A stretch of 64,000 bases of DNA from Epiperipatus broadwayi (lineage: Eukaryota; Onychophora; Udeonychophora; Euonychophora; Peripatidae): contig JAQFVV010006507.1 of assembly GCA_028023455.1 (NCBI GenBank), positions 308,001 to 372,000 on the forward strand, written 5' to 3'. This document shows positions 50,207-63,600 of the stretch, in pieces. Below the pieces are notes generated by a model. That model was not told where the DNA came from, searched no databases, and was given only the letters and a program-made list of their open reading frames with translations. Both the position numbers and the translations under genes were made by a program. How positions within the stretch are numbered: position 1 is the first letter of the stretch; every line of letters starts with the position of its first letter.

Positions 50207-51395
50207 TTGTACCAGTCTGTTTTGTATGTTCACATAACAATATCTAGCATCTAGGCAAAAAATACCTAGAATCCAATCATGCACAAGATACATAAGTCAG
50301 GAAACTCATGAATTCTGCCCTATTTGCCTATTTCAGATCTATCAAATTATGAGCAACAATCCTGATGATATTGATCGAATTTCATCTTTCACCACCATCA
50401 TCACACATCGGAGACACAAAAAGACTCTAAGTTAAGTTTAATGGTGGGATATTTGTATGAAACACAATTTAGAAGCAATTAAAGACTGTAATCTATCATA
50501 TTAACTATATGTTAGCAGAGATAATCTAGTCAGTAGAAGCATAATTTATTAATAAAAATATTAACTTAAATAAAAGAAAATACAATGATTCGGAAATGTT
50601 ATAACATATATATTTAAGGTTTATTATTTTAACAAAACATACGTAAACATATGTCATCATTGGTTGATCATTGGCCTCATTAGGATGACATAACAGTGGG
50701 TTTTAGAGAAATAATATTACATTTGATTGATATATTAAGAATTGTATTTAATAGATGACTTTATTGATAGTTGCGGCTATGCCAATATTATGTACTATAA
50801 TGATGAATATGATATTTAGCGCTATTAAGAAATATAATATTAAAGTGCCACTACACCCCCAGAAAGAACAAAATAGCATTTATCCAACTTGAAAGATAAT
50901 CATACTTTGATAACGAAACATAACATTTGTGCAAAATATAGTTATTAATTTTGTTTATAAAATGGCAGATGTGTGTGGGATAGCTAATGAATATATATTA
51001 ATAATAAGATCATCAAAATGATGTAAATTTAATAGTGGACATAGATATCTGTTTAGCAAAAATTACAACATTATGGCTTATGGACTTTCATGGATTTACT
51101 AGAAATATAACAAAAGGTGGTACATGTATGATGGCATATTTGATGTGATCCAGCAACACATCCAAACATGTGCTTCATGGAATTCATTTTGAAAAGTATA
51201 CCAAAATGTCTGTGACATTAGCAGCATTGGTTCATGGATGAAGAGTGGTCAGTGATGCAATATTGGGCTGGTTTTTCCAGAGCGATTTCCATATAAAGCA
51301 TGCAGTAGCGACCAAATGATTCCCCAGGTTGGTTTAATCTTGGTTCTTGGACTCTGAGAATGATGATGGGGTTCGACTTTGTGATAAAACCAAAT
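50207..51395. repeat. Repeat D, copy 2 (inverted relative to copy 1)
   Basis: Reverse complement match of 893-2086. Its left end, TGTACCAG, directly follows TATATAT, as at the ends of elements B and C. Either an LTR on the minus strand ending CTGGTACA, or the 5' LTR of gypsy-3, whose gag starts only 67 bp downstream. Confidence 0.6.
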
Positions 51396-51461
51396 AATAT
51401 ATTTTAAATTTAAAAATAAAATTTTAATGTTAACCAGAAGTAAAAAAAATATTTATTAAAC

Positions 51462-52500
51462 ATGGATCTTAAGCATTTACCAGAATCAGAGAGTGGTAGT
51501 GATAGTGAAATAAAAATGACTACCACTATTGTTGAGAAAGAAACTTTGTATAGCCAAGCATCTCGAGGGTCTATATCCAAAACTGAACATTTCCATCACA
51601 TGCAGGAAGAAAGCCAGATAGTTTTTCGAATTCAAGAGACCCATACCAATGAAGTCACACAAGCACCTAGAGTTGAATTAGCACAAACTGTGAAAAATGG
51701 TGGAGCTATGGATCAGCTTGTCTAAATAATGATGGAAATTAATAGTAAAATGAGTAATATGGAAAAAGAAATGGCAACGAATAGGAGAAACATTAGAGAA
51801 ATGAACAGTAGTTTAAAGGAAGAGATGACAACTAATAGCAGTAGTTTAAGAGAAGAAATGGCAATAATAAACAGCAATAGTAGTAGTTTAGAAGCAAAGA
51901 TAGATAGTAAGATAGATAGTAATAACAGTAGTTTAAGAGAAGAAATGACAATCAATTTCAGTAATTTAAACATTAATATGGATATAAAAATGAAGGAATT
52001 TGAAAGTAAACTATCTGCAGATATGAAACGATTATCTCTTGGTTTAAATAGTGTCCAAGAAAATAATAAAGAAATGAAAAGGCTATGTTTGAGATGAGGA
52101 AAGAGATTGATGAGAAAGACATAAGGTGCCAACAGTGATTGGAAGAATTCAAGCACACTATCACCAGCTAATTAGACACTAAATATAAAGAAGTACAACA
52201 AAATCATGTACATTTTAAGGAAGAAGTATCTGCTGAACAAGATAGAGACCAAAACAAAATTCAGGAAGAATTTAATGTCATTAACACTAAAATTGAGCAA
52301 CTTCACTACCAATTAAATAATGAAGTGGAATTGCATGACAAATCTTTTGAAGTCATTGATCAAAATTTGTTAAACCGAGAAGAAACTGTAGAAATGAATG
52401 AAGTAGAGAGTTTTCAAGATACAAAGTTCTTGGGAATGCAACAAATAGAAATAGGGCACAAGACTCAGCATAGTCAAAAGTTAGAAAAATGAAGTAGAGA
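51462..52500 (+). pseudogene. Gypsy-3 gag, coiled-coil
   Basis: Frame 51462-51725 (MDLKHLPESESGSDSEIK, acidic) stops with TAA. A second frame from 51729 to 52097 has repeated blocks SSLREEM and NSNSSSLEAKIDSKIDS, a strong coiled-coil repeat with about four similar units. Further helical sequence follows with frame changes. This fits the N-terminal gag of insect-type gypsy elements, though no capsid or zinc-knuckle motif is visible. Confidence 0.6.
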
Positions 52501-52765
52501 ATGATCTGGAGATTGTTGCTAAAAATCTTAGTGGAATAAAGGATCACAACCCAGAATCAATTTTTTCACAACAGGTAATACCTGAGATAAGGGATGATCC
52601 TCTCAAAATTATCACAGATGCTACCCAGCTAATTAACCCTTTGAACACATTATCTATATTGCAAAAAGTCATCTATATTCACAAAGTCAGATAGAGAGTT
52701 TAAGCGACTCAACAAATCTATCCTTAGATAGTATAAAGTATGAGATAGATTATAAAACTTATAAA

Positions 52766-53383
52766 GTGAGACAAGAACAGTTGGATGATACTGCCACATC
52801 TCAAGTAAAACTAAGCTCTCAAATTCTTAAGGCTAACCACCTTAATAAATTCACAATATGTGAGACAATCTTATATTTTAAAGGTATCATGGATAAATAC
52901 ATGAAAAAAGATGGGATGGAAAATGAATTGGACATATATTTAAAAACAATCCATCATACTAATATTTTCCATGAAAGCAGAATTAAAATATTCTCCAGAC
53001 AAGATAGAGATGAACTATATAGCAGCTATCAGAATATAATATTGTTAACACAGAAAACTGATATCATGATATGTTATCACAATACTTTAGGAAATTTTGA
53101 TAATGACAAAGTATATGACCATTTTAGAAATTTGCTGTGGCATTTAAATGCACTCTACTATCAACATGATGACCTAGATAGCCAAGACAATTGGAACATG
53201 GTAGAGAATGTCACATCAGGAACCACTAAACAAAGAGATTGCCAGTTTTATAAACTATGCAATACATATGAAGGTCCTTTTACATTCATTAGGCATAGAC
53301 AAGGGATGGACCTCAAAGATTGCAATTGGGAATTTGTACACTGGACAACCCAAAAGTTTATGAATATAATTTTTTTATTTTGA
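52766..53383 (+). pseudogene. Gypsy-3 pol fragment with integrase zinc-domain region
   Basis: A 205-codon frame. Its middle (CYHNTLGNFDNDKVYDHFRN) matches the H-x-x-x-G-H-F-G-x-x-K start of gypsy integrases, with the second histidine changed to N. The preceding part (FTICETILYFKGIMDKY) is the usual linker after RNase H. After LLWHLNALYY the sequence departs from a normal integrase, and the later KQRDCQFYKLCNTYEGPF is like an integrase C-terminus. So the catalytic core has been deleted in frame. Confidence 0.65.
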
Positions 53384-53806
53384 GATAATATACTGTTTAA
53401 AAAAAAACTTAATACTAGAAAATCAATGCTAATTTAGTTACCTTTTTATATAAATATTATTTTTAAGAATATATAAAATTGTTTTTAAGAATGTTTAAAA
53501 AACAGTTAGGGCATGAAAAGATGCACCCACAATTTTTTAACACTAAACCACTATTTATGGTTAATGAAAGCAAATATATGCTATAAGTTAACTTAATAGC
53601 ATTAGAATGCAAGTGACCCCAATATAATATTTTTTTTAAATAAAAGTATACATATGTAAGAAAATCAATGTGTATCAACTCATACCTATACCAGTATATC
53701 CCACAGAATTAAATGTGGAATAGGAAAGAGTACAAGCATATGAAAGGCTGAAGAAAATGGCTGACCAAAGAAATAAAGATAAAAAGGAAAGATATATTAT
53801 AATTTT

Positions 53807-54013
53807 AAAGTAGGGGACAAAGTCTTGATGAAAACTCTACATGTAAGTAAACCACAAGATAACATATACCATAAGTTTTTCAATCAATATAAAGGACCAT
53901 TTCCAATAATAAAACAATCTGGTCATAATACATATTGGATTGATATTGGAGGAGAGGTACGAGGAACATATAATGTTTGTATCTTAAAACCATATCTTGG
54001 AATCTCCATGTGA
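53807..54013 (+). pseudogene. Gypsy-3 integrase C-terminal domain
   Basis: Sequence just before 53825 reads VGDKVLM, then KTLHVSKPQDNIYHKFFNQY, KGPFPIIKQ and NTYWIDIGG: the SH3-like integrase tail. It repeats the type of sequence at the end of 52766-53383, so two integrase C-termini lie 500 bp apart, from two copies or a duplication. Confidence 0.7.
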
Positions 54014-54660
54014 ACATACAGTTGCCTTATAAAATGCACAACCGAGGTAGAATAATAACTAGAAGTCATAATTAAAGCATAGTAACAGATAAAATCAATA
54101 TCAAGGAAAATATCTATATTTATATCTAGGTGATTTTAAAAAAATGAGTATAGCTAGGGATATTATATTTTTATTTTCTTTGTTGATGAGGATATACCCA
54201 GGTTAATGCTTTAAAAGCATTGGGTTATCTTGACATTACCAAGATAGAAGAGTCAATCCATACAGAGTAATGGATGTTCTAATATTTAGATAGACCTTCA
54301 AAAAAATCCAGTAAGACTCAAAAAAGGAGCAGGATGAAGACTAACAAATAAATTTATGTGCCATCTAAATAGAGACACATGACCGGTTAATTGTTTGATT
54401 CACATAACCATCAATAGGAAGAAAAGAAAAGTAAAAAAATCCTAAGTTCAAATCACACTGTAAATGATATATGACTTAGCTGTAAAAAGAAAGTGTAAAG
54501 TAATTTGAAAGACTAGCTGATAAAATTAAGCAACATTGGAGTAAATTTTTAAACCCTTCATTGAAACCTCACTCAATCCAGCATTAAACAAACTTGTACT
54601 TATATGTCAGTGATAAAATTCTATCCATAAGTTAGAATTTTAACCCTGTAAGTGAAGGGG

Positions 54661-55911
54661 TGTTGTAGTGATGAGCTACAACCTGATACACCATCCAATT
54701 ATTTAAGATATTCTACCAATTGGAGCCACATAGACATATTTGCTTAACCAATAAATTGCCAAACAAATTATCACATAAACATTTTTTCTTTCAAACACAT
54801 ACATTTACATAAACATATTTTTATTTGTAAAAGAAGTAATAAAAACTATTAAATTACTAGGAAAAGAAAAAAAACAGATATGTATATTAATACTGGAATA
54901 AAAGGTGTTATATGTTACTAACTGGGGAGAACTATACCAAAAAACTTACACATAAACTTAAAAAAAACAATGACTGAATTAAAATCTAAACACATAGCAA
55001 CTATTTGCAGAAACGAAATTTAAAATATTTATAAATTATTATTTTTTATTTATAATCCCATTTATTTATATTATGTCTGTTAAACAATAGAAAATGTCAA
55101 GGTTAAAATGCTTAAAAAAAATTTCATGCAACCTACAACATGTTTTTAATTGTTATATTGTCTTCTGCATTTGAAGATAGAACTTTTTTTTCTGCTTAAA
55201 AATAAATTTGAATACAAAATAAATGTGAATGTTCAAGTTTAAATATACATATATATTTTTAAATATTAATTGAAATGATGAAAAGCTGAATTTTTAAAGC
55301 AATTGTTTGAAATGGAAGAAATAATTTGAAAGTAAAAATTAATTATTTGCTACTTAGACAATTTTAGTTAAATTTATGTGTTGCAGTAATATTCAATAAA
55401 TAATTGTTTTGATAAATAATAATATCATCATTGACATATTGAGAAGCAAATGAATCAATAAATATATATTATTTTTATATCATCATTGCTTGCTTAAAAG
55501 TTTATACCATAGGGTAATAATATGTCATCAATAAAGCCATGAAAAGTTAAAGATTTTACCTGCCCATTTCGAAGAAACTTGAAAACCATCTGTTGCCTTA
55601 GATAAAATGCCTAATAAAATACAAGACAGGATAATTGGAGAACATTATTATTTTTTGACCAAGACAAGAAATTTATATTCTTCCTGGGAGTAGAACTTCA
55701 TCTCCATTCATAGGAATTTATTTAGTGAATAAATGTTTTCCAGAAGACTTATCGAACTTTAATTAACAAAATGGGATAAGAATTGTGATTTTTGTTTTAT
55801 TATTTTGTCTATTGTCAATTTTATGTATTATTTTCGTTTTCTACAATTGGAAGCTAATGTGTTATAATTTTGGAGAAATTCTGTATTAGAGTAATGAGGG
55901 GTAAATATTAG

Positions 55912-55916
<5 letters not shown>
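54661..55916. other. AT-rich sequence, possible gypsy-3 3' LTR at its start
   Basis: Begins TGTTGTAGTGATGAGC right after a purine tract, with AATAAA near 54750 and a possible TTTACA end near 54808. The rest is AT-rich with nothing recognisable. LTR identity is unproven because no second copy is seen. Confidence 0.35.

Positions 55917-55950
<34 letters not shown>
55917..55950. repeat. (TA)n before repeat A copy 3
   Basis: Perfect TA tract adjoining TTCTGACCTTGC. Confidence 0.96.
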
Positions 55951-55951
<1 letters not shown>

Positions 55952-57640
55952 TGACCTTGCTCTCGTGCATCTTCACTTCAGTTAATATATGATATAAAAT
56001 AAAATGGGTTCTATCTCAGTTAATAATTAATAATTAAAATATTCAGTATTAAAATTAAAATATTTCACTAGCTCAAATTTTAAATACGAATAAGGTTCAG
56101 TTTATAAAATAAATTAAATAAATATTTAATATTTTCATGAGACTTGAAGTGAAAATACAGGTAACAAGATAGATTACATTGAGCCAATATCCTACAGGAT
56201 ACTACCTCAATGGCATAAGAACACTATCCCCCCTTATTACTATTTCAAGTAACAAACTCATAGTATTCTTACGACTTTAATAACTTCTACTCACTAAGAT
56301 TAAACTAATAATTAAATCTTAATCTTCTATTTAATAATAATCTAGCTCAAATAAAATAATCTCAGGTTCATAAAGTTTATTTTAAGTGAATAAAAATAAG
56401 GTAGTAAAATATGAGAAGGGATTTTATGTCATAATCTACTACACTGAAACTAATAATAATAAATAACAATAATAATATTCTTCATGTAATGATATAATAA
56501 ATACGTGGTAGCATGTTAATAATCTGACAAACAAAATATGTGAGGCAACTGATAGCATATAATTTAATATAATATTGTGATAACTAATTTATGACCAATA
56601 AATAATGTAAGATTATGATTATCTAATTATAATGAATACCAATAAAATATTTAAATTCTTAAATAATTCTCTATTTATCTTTTTGTGCAAAATTATATAT
56701 TATGCATATATCGTGTTTTCATGCAGCGATGTAAAGAAATAAATAACTCGGACACAAAATTTTTGAAATAACAAAATTTAACAAAGTTTATTACTAACAA
56801 CAAATAAATAAACAATTTATTTACACTATTTACAGTGGATATCCTTAACCTTTTTACTTTACAGTTTGATCTACCTGGTTATAAAAAAATAATTTATATT
56901 TCAATTATATTTTATTTAGATTTAGGACAAAGTTTAAAAAAAAATTTATTATTTGGTTTCTCATTATGGTTAATTTATTACAAATATATTTATCTACTTT
57001 ATTAGCAACAACATTTTATTCTTAATATTGTTAAACTATCTTATTTTTAAAAAAAAATTCATAGGAAAACATTCTATAGAAACAAAATAATGAGTATGGA
57101 TTTCTCAAAATATTAAAAATTTTCATCTTGCAAAGTCAAAGATGTTGCACAAAATATTATCCAAAAATTCAGTACTAGATTTTAGTATTTATCACACAAT
57201 GTTTACTAATCATAATATATTCTTCTTTAAGTCTTACTTTAGTATGATATAAGTGTAATCATCAATACATGTCTGTTAATCAATAAACAAAAATATACTA
57301 TGCATATTGTTTACATAATTTACTTTGTACTATTGTATTTTAAAAATATGCAATACTTATTTTCTCTTAAAAAAATAATACTAAAGCATTTAAAATTATT
57401 ATCACTTTAAGAAAAATATCTTTGTTTAGATAATTTATTTAAAAAAAAAATTTCATTTCCGAAATAAACTTCAAAATATAGTCTATGATTCTTTTCTTTC
57501 CTTAGGATACTTTGGATCTTCAATTTTAAGTTATAATATTCTGCTCCTTATAAGCTAATAAACTAATCTTATACAAAAACGATAGCATAACATAAGTTCT
57601 AAATTATTTATCATTTCTTTTAAAATATCTTTTAAAATAC
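55951..57640 (-). mobile_element. Repeat family A, copy 3 (truncated by satellite)
   Basis: Closely matches 36975-38740, including AATATTTAATATTTTCATGA and the block near 57061 on finding counterparts at 38159. It carries a short insertion near 56196-56236. The copy stops at about 57640, where satellite DNA begins in the middle of the family A sequence. Confidence 0.8.
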
Positions 57641-60600
57641 TCACTCTGACCTTTATGTAAACAAATGCTTGAAGGTGCTTTTGGTATAACGCCATCTATT
57701 GTCATAAATACAAGCGTATGCAAGTTTTTAACTTGTGTTTTTTGTTTTTCATAATGGTACCTTTGAGGACTTTCTTGCAATGATATATATTGCAGAGGCT
57801 CCTACTATGTGGTGATGCTGAACTGATATAGACCTGTGTAGCTATTTGGCATGCTATGTATAGTTTGAAGACATTACATGTCTAAAAGATTCATTCTTGA
57901 AATCGAAATAAAAATTTTTTCATAAACCCACAGTTTTTATATAAAAAATTTAATTTTTTAACCCATCTATTTATAAATACAAGCATGTGCAAGTTTTTAA
58001 CTTGTGTTTTTTGTTTTTCATAAATGTACCTTTGAGGTCTTTCTTGCAATGATATATATTGCAGAGGCTTCTACTATGTGGTGATGCTGAACTGATATCA
58101 GACCCATGTAGCTATTTGGCATGCTATGCTGAGTTTGAAGACATTACGTGTCTAAAAGATTCACGCTTGCAAGCTGAATAGAAACTGTTTCTTAAACGCT
58201 CAGAGTTTGTGTTTTAGATCTAGTTTCTTAATCCTGTCCTTCACTGACGATAGAAAATAGCTTGAAATCATGATCTGAAGGTAGAAATTAAGTTAGAGAT
58301 AGTGAAATACTCGCTCTGACGTTTATGTAAACAAAAGATTGAAGGTGTTTTTGGTATAATGCCATCTATAGTCATAAATATAAGCATATGCAAGTTTTTA
58401 ACTTGTGTTTTTTGTTTTTCATAAATGTACTTTGAGGTCTTTCTTGAATGACATATATTGCAGAAGCTTCTACTATGTGGTGATGCTGAACTGATATGAG
58501 ACTCATGTAGCTATTTGGCATGCTATGCTGAGTTTAAAGACATTACGTGTCTAAAAGATTCACGCTTGCAAGCTGAATAGAAACTGTTTCTTAAATGCTC
58601 AGAGTTTGTGTTTTAGATCTAGTTTCTTAATCCTGTCCTTCACTGACGATAGCAAATAGCTTGAAATCATGATCTGAAAGTGGAAATTAAGTTAGAGATA
58701 GTGAAATACTCTCTCTGACATTTATGTAAAAAAACGCTTGAAGGTGTTTTTGGTATAACGCCATCTATTGTCATAAATACAAGCGTATGCAAGCTTTTAA
58801 CTTGTGTTTTTTGTTTTTCATAAATGTACCTTTGAGGTCTTTCTTGCAATGATATATATTGCAGAGGCTTCTACTATGTGGTGATGCTGAACTGATATAG
58901 ACCTGTGTAGCTATTTGGCATGCTATGCTGAGTTTGAAGACATTACATGTCTAAAAGATTCACGCTTGCAAGCTGAATAGAAACTGTTTCATAAACGCTT
59001 AGAGTTTGTGTTTTAGATCTAGTTTCTTAATCCTGTTCTTCACTGACGATAGCAAATAGCTTGAAATCATGATCTGAAGGTGGAAATTAAGTTGGAGATA
59101 GTGAAATACTCGCTCTGACGTTTATGTAAACAAATGCTTGAAGGTGTTTTTACTATAATACCATCTATTGTCAAAAATACAAGCGTATGCAAGTTTTTAA
59201 ATTGTGTTTCTTGTTTTTCATAAATGTACTTTTGAGGTCTTTCTTGCAATGATATATATTGTAGAGGCTTCTACTATGTGGTGATGCTGAACTGATATCA
59301 GTCCCATGTAGCTATTTGGCATGCTATGCTGAGTTTCGAGACATTACGTGTCTAAAAGAATGACGCTTGCAAGCTGAATAGAAACTGTTTCTTAAACGCT
59401 TAGAGTTTGTGTTTTAGATCTAGTTTCTTAATTCTGTCCTTCACTGACGATAGCAAATAGCTTGAAATCATGATCTGAAAGTGGAAATTAAGTTAGAGAT
59501 AGTGAAATACTCGCTCTGACGTTTATGTAAACAAATGCTTGAAGGTGTTTTTGGTATAACAACATCTATTGTCATAAATACAAGCGTATGCAAGTTTTTA
59601 ACTTGTGTTTCTTGTTTTTCATAAATGTACCTATGAGGTCTTTCTTGCAATGATATATATATATATATTGCAGAGGCTTCTACGATCTGCTGTTGCTGAA
59701 CTGATATCAGACCCATGAAGCTATTTGGCATGCTATGCTGAGTTTGAAGACATTACATGTCTAAAAGATTCACACTTGCAAGCTGAATAGAAACTGTTTC
59801 TTAAATGCTCAGAGTTTGTGTTTTACATCTGATTTCTTAATCCTGTGCTTCACTGACGATAGCAAATAGCTTGAAATCATGATCTGAAGGTGGAAATTAA
59901 GTAAGAAATAGTGAAATACTCACTCTGATGTTTATGTAAACAAACACTTGAAGGTGTTTTTGGTATAACGCCATCTATTGTCATAAATACAAGTATATGC
60001 AAGTTTTTAACTTGTGTTTCTTGTTTTTCATAAATGTACCTTTGAGGTCTTTCTTGCAATGATATATATTGCAGAGGCTTCTAAAATCTGCTGTTGCTGA
60101 ACTGATATCAGACCCATGTAGCTATTTGGCATGCTATGCTGAGTTTGAAGACATTACGTGTCTAAAAGATTCACGCTTGCAAGCTGAATAGAAACTGTTT
60201 CTTAAATGCTCAGAGTTTGTGTTTTAGATCTAGTTTCTTAATCCTGTCCTTCACTGACGATAGCAAATAGCTTGAAATCATGATCTGAAGGTGGAAATTA
60301 AGTTGGAGATAGTGAAATACTCACTCTGACCTTTATGTAAACAAATGCTTGAAGGTGTTTTTGGTATAACGCCATCTATTGTCATAAATACAAGCATATG
60401 CAAGTTTTTAACTTGTGTTTTTTGTTTTTCATAAATGTACCTTTGAGGTCTTTCTTGCAATGATATATATTGCAGAGGCTCCTACTATGTGGTCCTGCTG
60501 AACTGATATAGACCTGCGTAGCTATTTGGCATGCTATGCTGAGTTTGAAGACATTACGTGTCTAAAAGATTCACGCTTGCAAGCTGAATTTATGTTTCAT

Positions 60601-63600
60601 AAACACTCACAGTTTGTGTTTTAGATCTAGTTTCTTGATCCTGTCCTTCACTGACGATAGAAAATAGCTTGAAATCATGATCTGAAGGTGGAAATTAAGT
60701 TAGAGATAGTGAAATACTCGCTCTGACATTTATGTAAACAAATGCTTGAAGTGTTTTTGGTATAACACCATCTATTGTCATAAATATACGTGTGTGCAAG
60801 TTTTTAACTTGTGTTTTTTGATTTTCATAAATGTACCTTTGAGGTCTTTCTTGCAATGATATATATTGCAGAGGCTTCTACTATGTGGTGATGCTGAACT
60901 CATATGAGACTCATGTAGCTATTTGGCATGCTATGCTGAGTTTAATGACATTATGTGTCTAAAAGATTCACGCTTGCAAGCTGAATAGAAACTGTTTCTT
61001 AAATGCTCAGAGTTTGTGTTTTAGATCTAGTTTCTTAATCCTGTCTAAAGCAAATAGCTTGAAATCATGATCTGAAGGTGGAAATTAAGTTAGAGATAGT
61101 GAAATATTCGCTCTGACATTTATGTAAACAAATGCTTGAAGGTGTTTTTGGTATAACGCCATCTATTGTCATAAATACAAGCGTATGCAAGTTATTAACT
61201 TGTGTGTTTTGTTTTTCATAAATGTACAGTTGAGGTCTTTCTTGCACTGATATATATTGCAGAGGTTTCTACTATGTGGTGATGAGGAACTGATAAAGAC
61301 CCGAGTAGCTATTTGGCATGCTATGCTGAGTTTGAAGACCTTACATGTCTAAAAGATTCATGCTTGCACGCTGAATAGAAACTGTTTCATAAACGCTCAG
61401 AGTATGTGTTTTAGATCTAGTTTCTTAATCCTGTCTTTCACTGACGATAGCAAAGAGCTTGAAATCATGATCTGAAGGTGGAAATTAAGTTAGAGATAGT
61501 GAAATACTCGCTCTGACATTTATGTAATGAAACGCTTGAGGGTATTTTTGGTATAATGCCTTCTATTGCCATAAATACAAGTGTGTGCAAGTTTTTAACT
61601 TGTGTTTTTTGTTTTTCATAAATGTACCTTTGAGGACTTTCTTGCAATGATATATATTGCAGAGGCTTTTACTGTGTGGTGATGCTGAACTGATATCAGA
61701 CCCATGTAGCTATTTGGCATGCTATGCTGAGTTTGAAGACATTATGTGTCTAAAAGATTCACGCTTGCAAGCTGAATAGAAACTGTTTCTTAAATACTCA
61801 GAGTTTGTGTTTTAGATCTAGTTTCTTGATCCTGTCCTTCACTGACGATAGAAAATAGCTTGAAATCATGATCTGAAGGTGGAAATTAAGTTAGAGATAG
61901 TGAAATACTCGCTCTGACGTTTATGTAAACAAAAGCTTGAAGGTGCTTTTGGTATAATGCCATCTATAGTCATAAATACAAGCATATGCAAGTTTTTAAC
62001 TTGTGTTTCTTGTTTTTCATAAATGTACCTTTGAGGTCTTTCTTGCAATGATATATATTGCAGAGGCTTCTACAATCTGCTGTTGCTGAACTGATATCAG
62101 ACCCATGAAGCTATTTGGCATGCTATGCTGAGTTTGAAGACATTACATGTCTAAAAGATTCACGCTTGCAAGCTGAATAGAAACTGTTTCTTAAATGCTC
62201 AGAGTTTGTGTTTTAGATCTAGTTTCTTAATCCTGTCCTTCACTGACGATAGCAAATAGCTTGAAATCATGATCTGAAGGTGGAAATTAAGTTAGAGATA
62301 GTGAAATACTCGCTCTGACGTTTATGTAAACAAACGCTTGAAGGTGTTTTTGGTATAACGCCATCTATTGTCATAAATACAAGCATATGCAAGTTTTTAA
62401 CTTGTGTTTTTTGTTTTTCATAAATGTACCTTTGAGGTCTTTCTTGCAATGATATATATTGCAGAGGTTCCTACTATGTGGTCCTGCTGAACTGATATAG
62501 ACCTGCGTAGCTATTTGGCATGCTATACTGAGTTTGAAGACATTACGTGTCTAAAAGATTCACGCTTGCAAGCTGAATAGAAAATGTTTCATAAACACTC
62601 AGAGTTTGTGTTTTAGATCTAGTTTCTTGATCCTGTCCTTCACTGACGATAGAAAATAGCTTGAAATCATGATCTGAAGGTGGAAATTAAGTTAGAGATA
62701 GTGAAATACTCGCTCTGACGTTTATGTAAACAAATGCTTGAAGGTGTTTTTGGTATAACACCATCTATTGTCATAAATATACGTGTGTGCAAGTTTTAAA
62801 CTTGTGTTTTTTGTTTTTCATAAATGTACCTTTGAGGTCTTTCTTGCAATGACATATATTGTAGAAGATTTTACTATGTGGTGATGCTGAACTGATATCA
62901 GTCCCATGTAGCTATTTGGCATGCTATGCTGAGTTTCAAGACATTACGTGTCTAAAAGATTCACGCTTGCAAGCTGAATAGAAACTGTTTCTTAAATGCT
63001 CAGAGTTTGTGTTTTAGATCTAGTTTCTTAATCCTGTCCTTCACTGACGATAGCAAATAGCTTGAAATCATGATCTGAAGGTGGAAATTAAGTTAGAGAT
63101 AGTGAAATACTCGCTCTGACGTTTATGTAAACAAACACTTGAAGGTGTTTTTGGTATAACGCCATCTATTGTCATAAATACAAGCGTATGCAAGTTTTTG
63201 TGTTTTTTGTTTTTCATAAATGTACCTTTGAGGTCTTTCTTGCAATGATATATATTGCAGAGGCTTCTACAATGTGGTGATGCTGAACTGATATCAGACC
63301 CATGAAGCTACTTGGCATGCTATGCTGAGTTTGAAAACATTACGTGTCTAAAAGATTCACGCTTGCAAGCTGAATAGAAACTGTTTCTTAAATGCTCAGA
63401 GTTTGTGTTTTAGATCTAGTTTGTTAATCCTGTCCTTCACTCACGATAGCAAATAGCTTGAAATCATGATCTGAAGGTGGAAATTGAGTTAGAGATAGTG
63501 AAATATTCACTCTGACATTTACGTAAACAAATGCTTGAGGGTGTTTTTGGTATAACACCATCTATTGTCATAAATACAAGCGTATGCAAGTTTTTAACTT

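Larger units (their letters stand above)
51462..54660 (+). mobile_element. Ty3/gypsy element (gypsy-3), internally deleted
   Basis: Plus-strand gag-like frames, then only scattered pol pieces (end of RNase H, integrase zinc domain, integrase C-terminus). Protease and RT palm motifs are missing, so pol is largely deleted within 3 kb. A purine tract GAAGGGG at 54654-54660 before TGTTGTAG could be its polypurine tract. Confidence 0.75.

Noticed and set aside
51722-52156. 144-codon minus-strand frame that looks like a membrane protein
   Set aside because: Leucine-rich complement of the repetitive coiled-coil gag on the plus strand.
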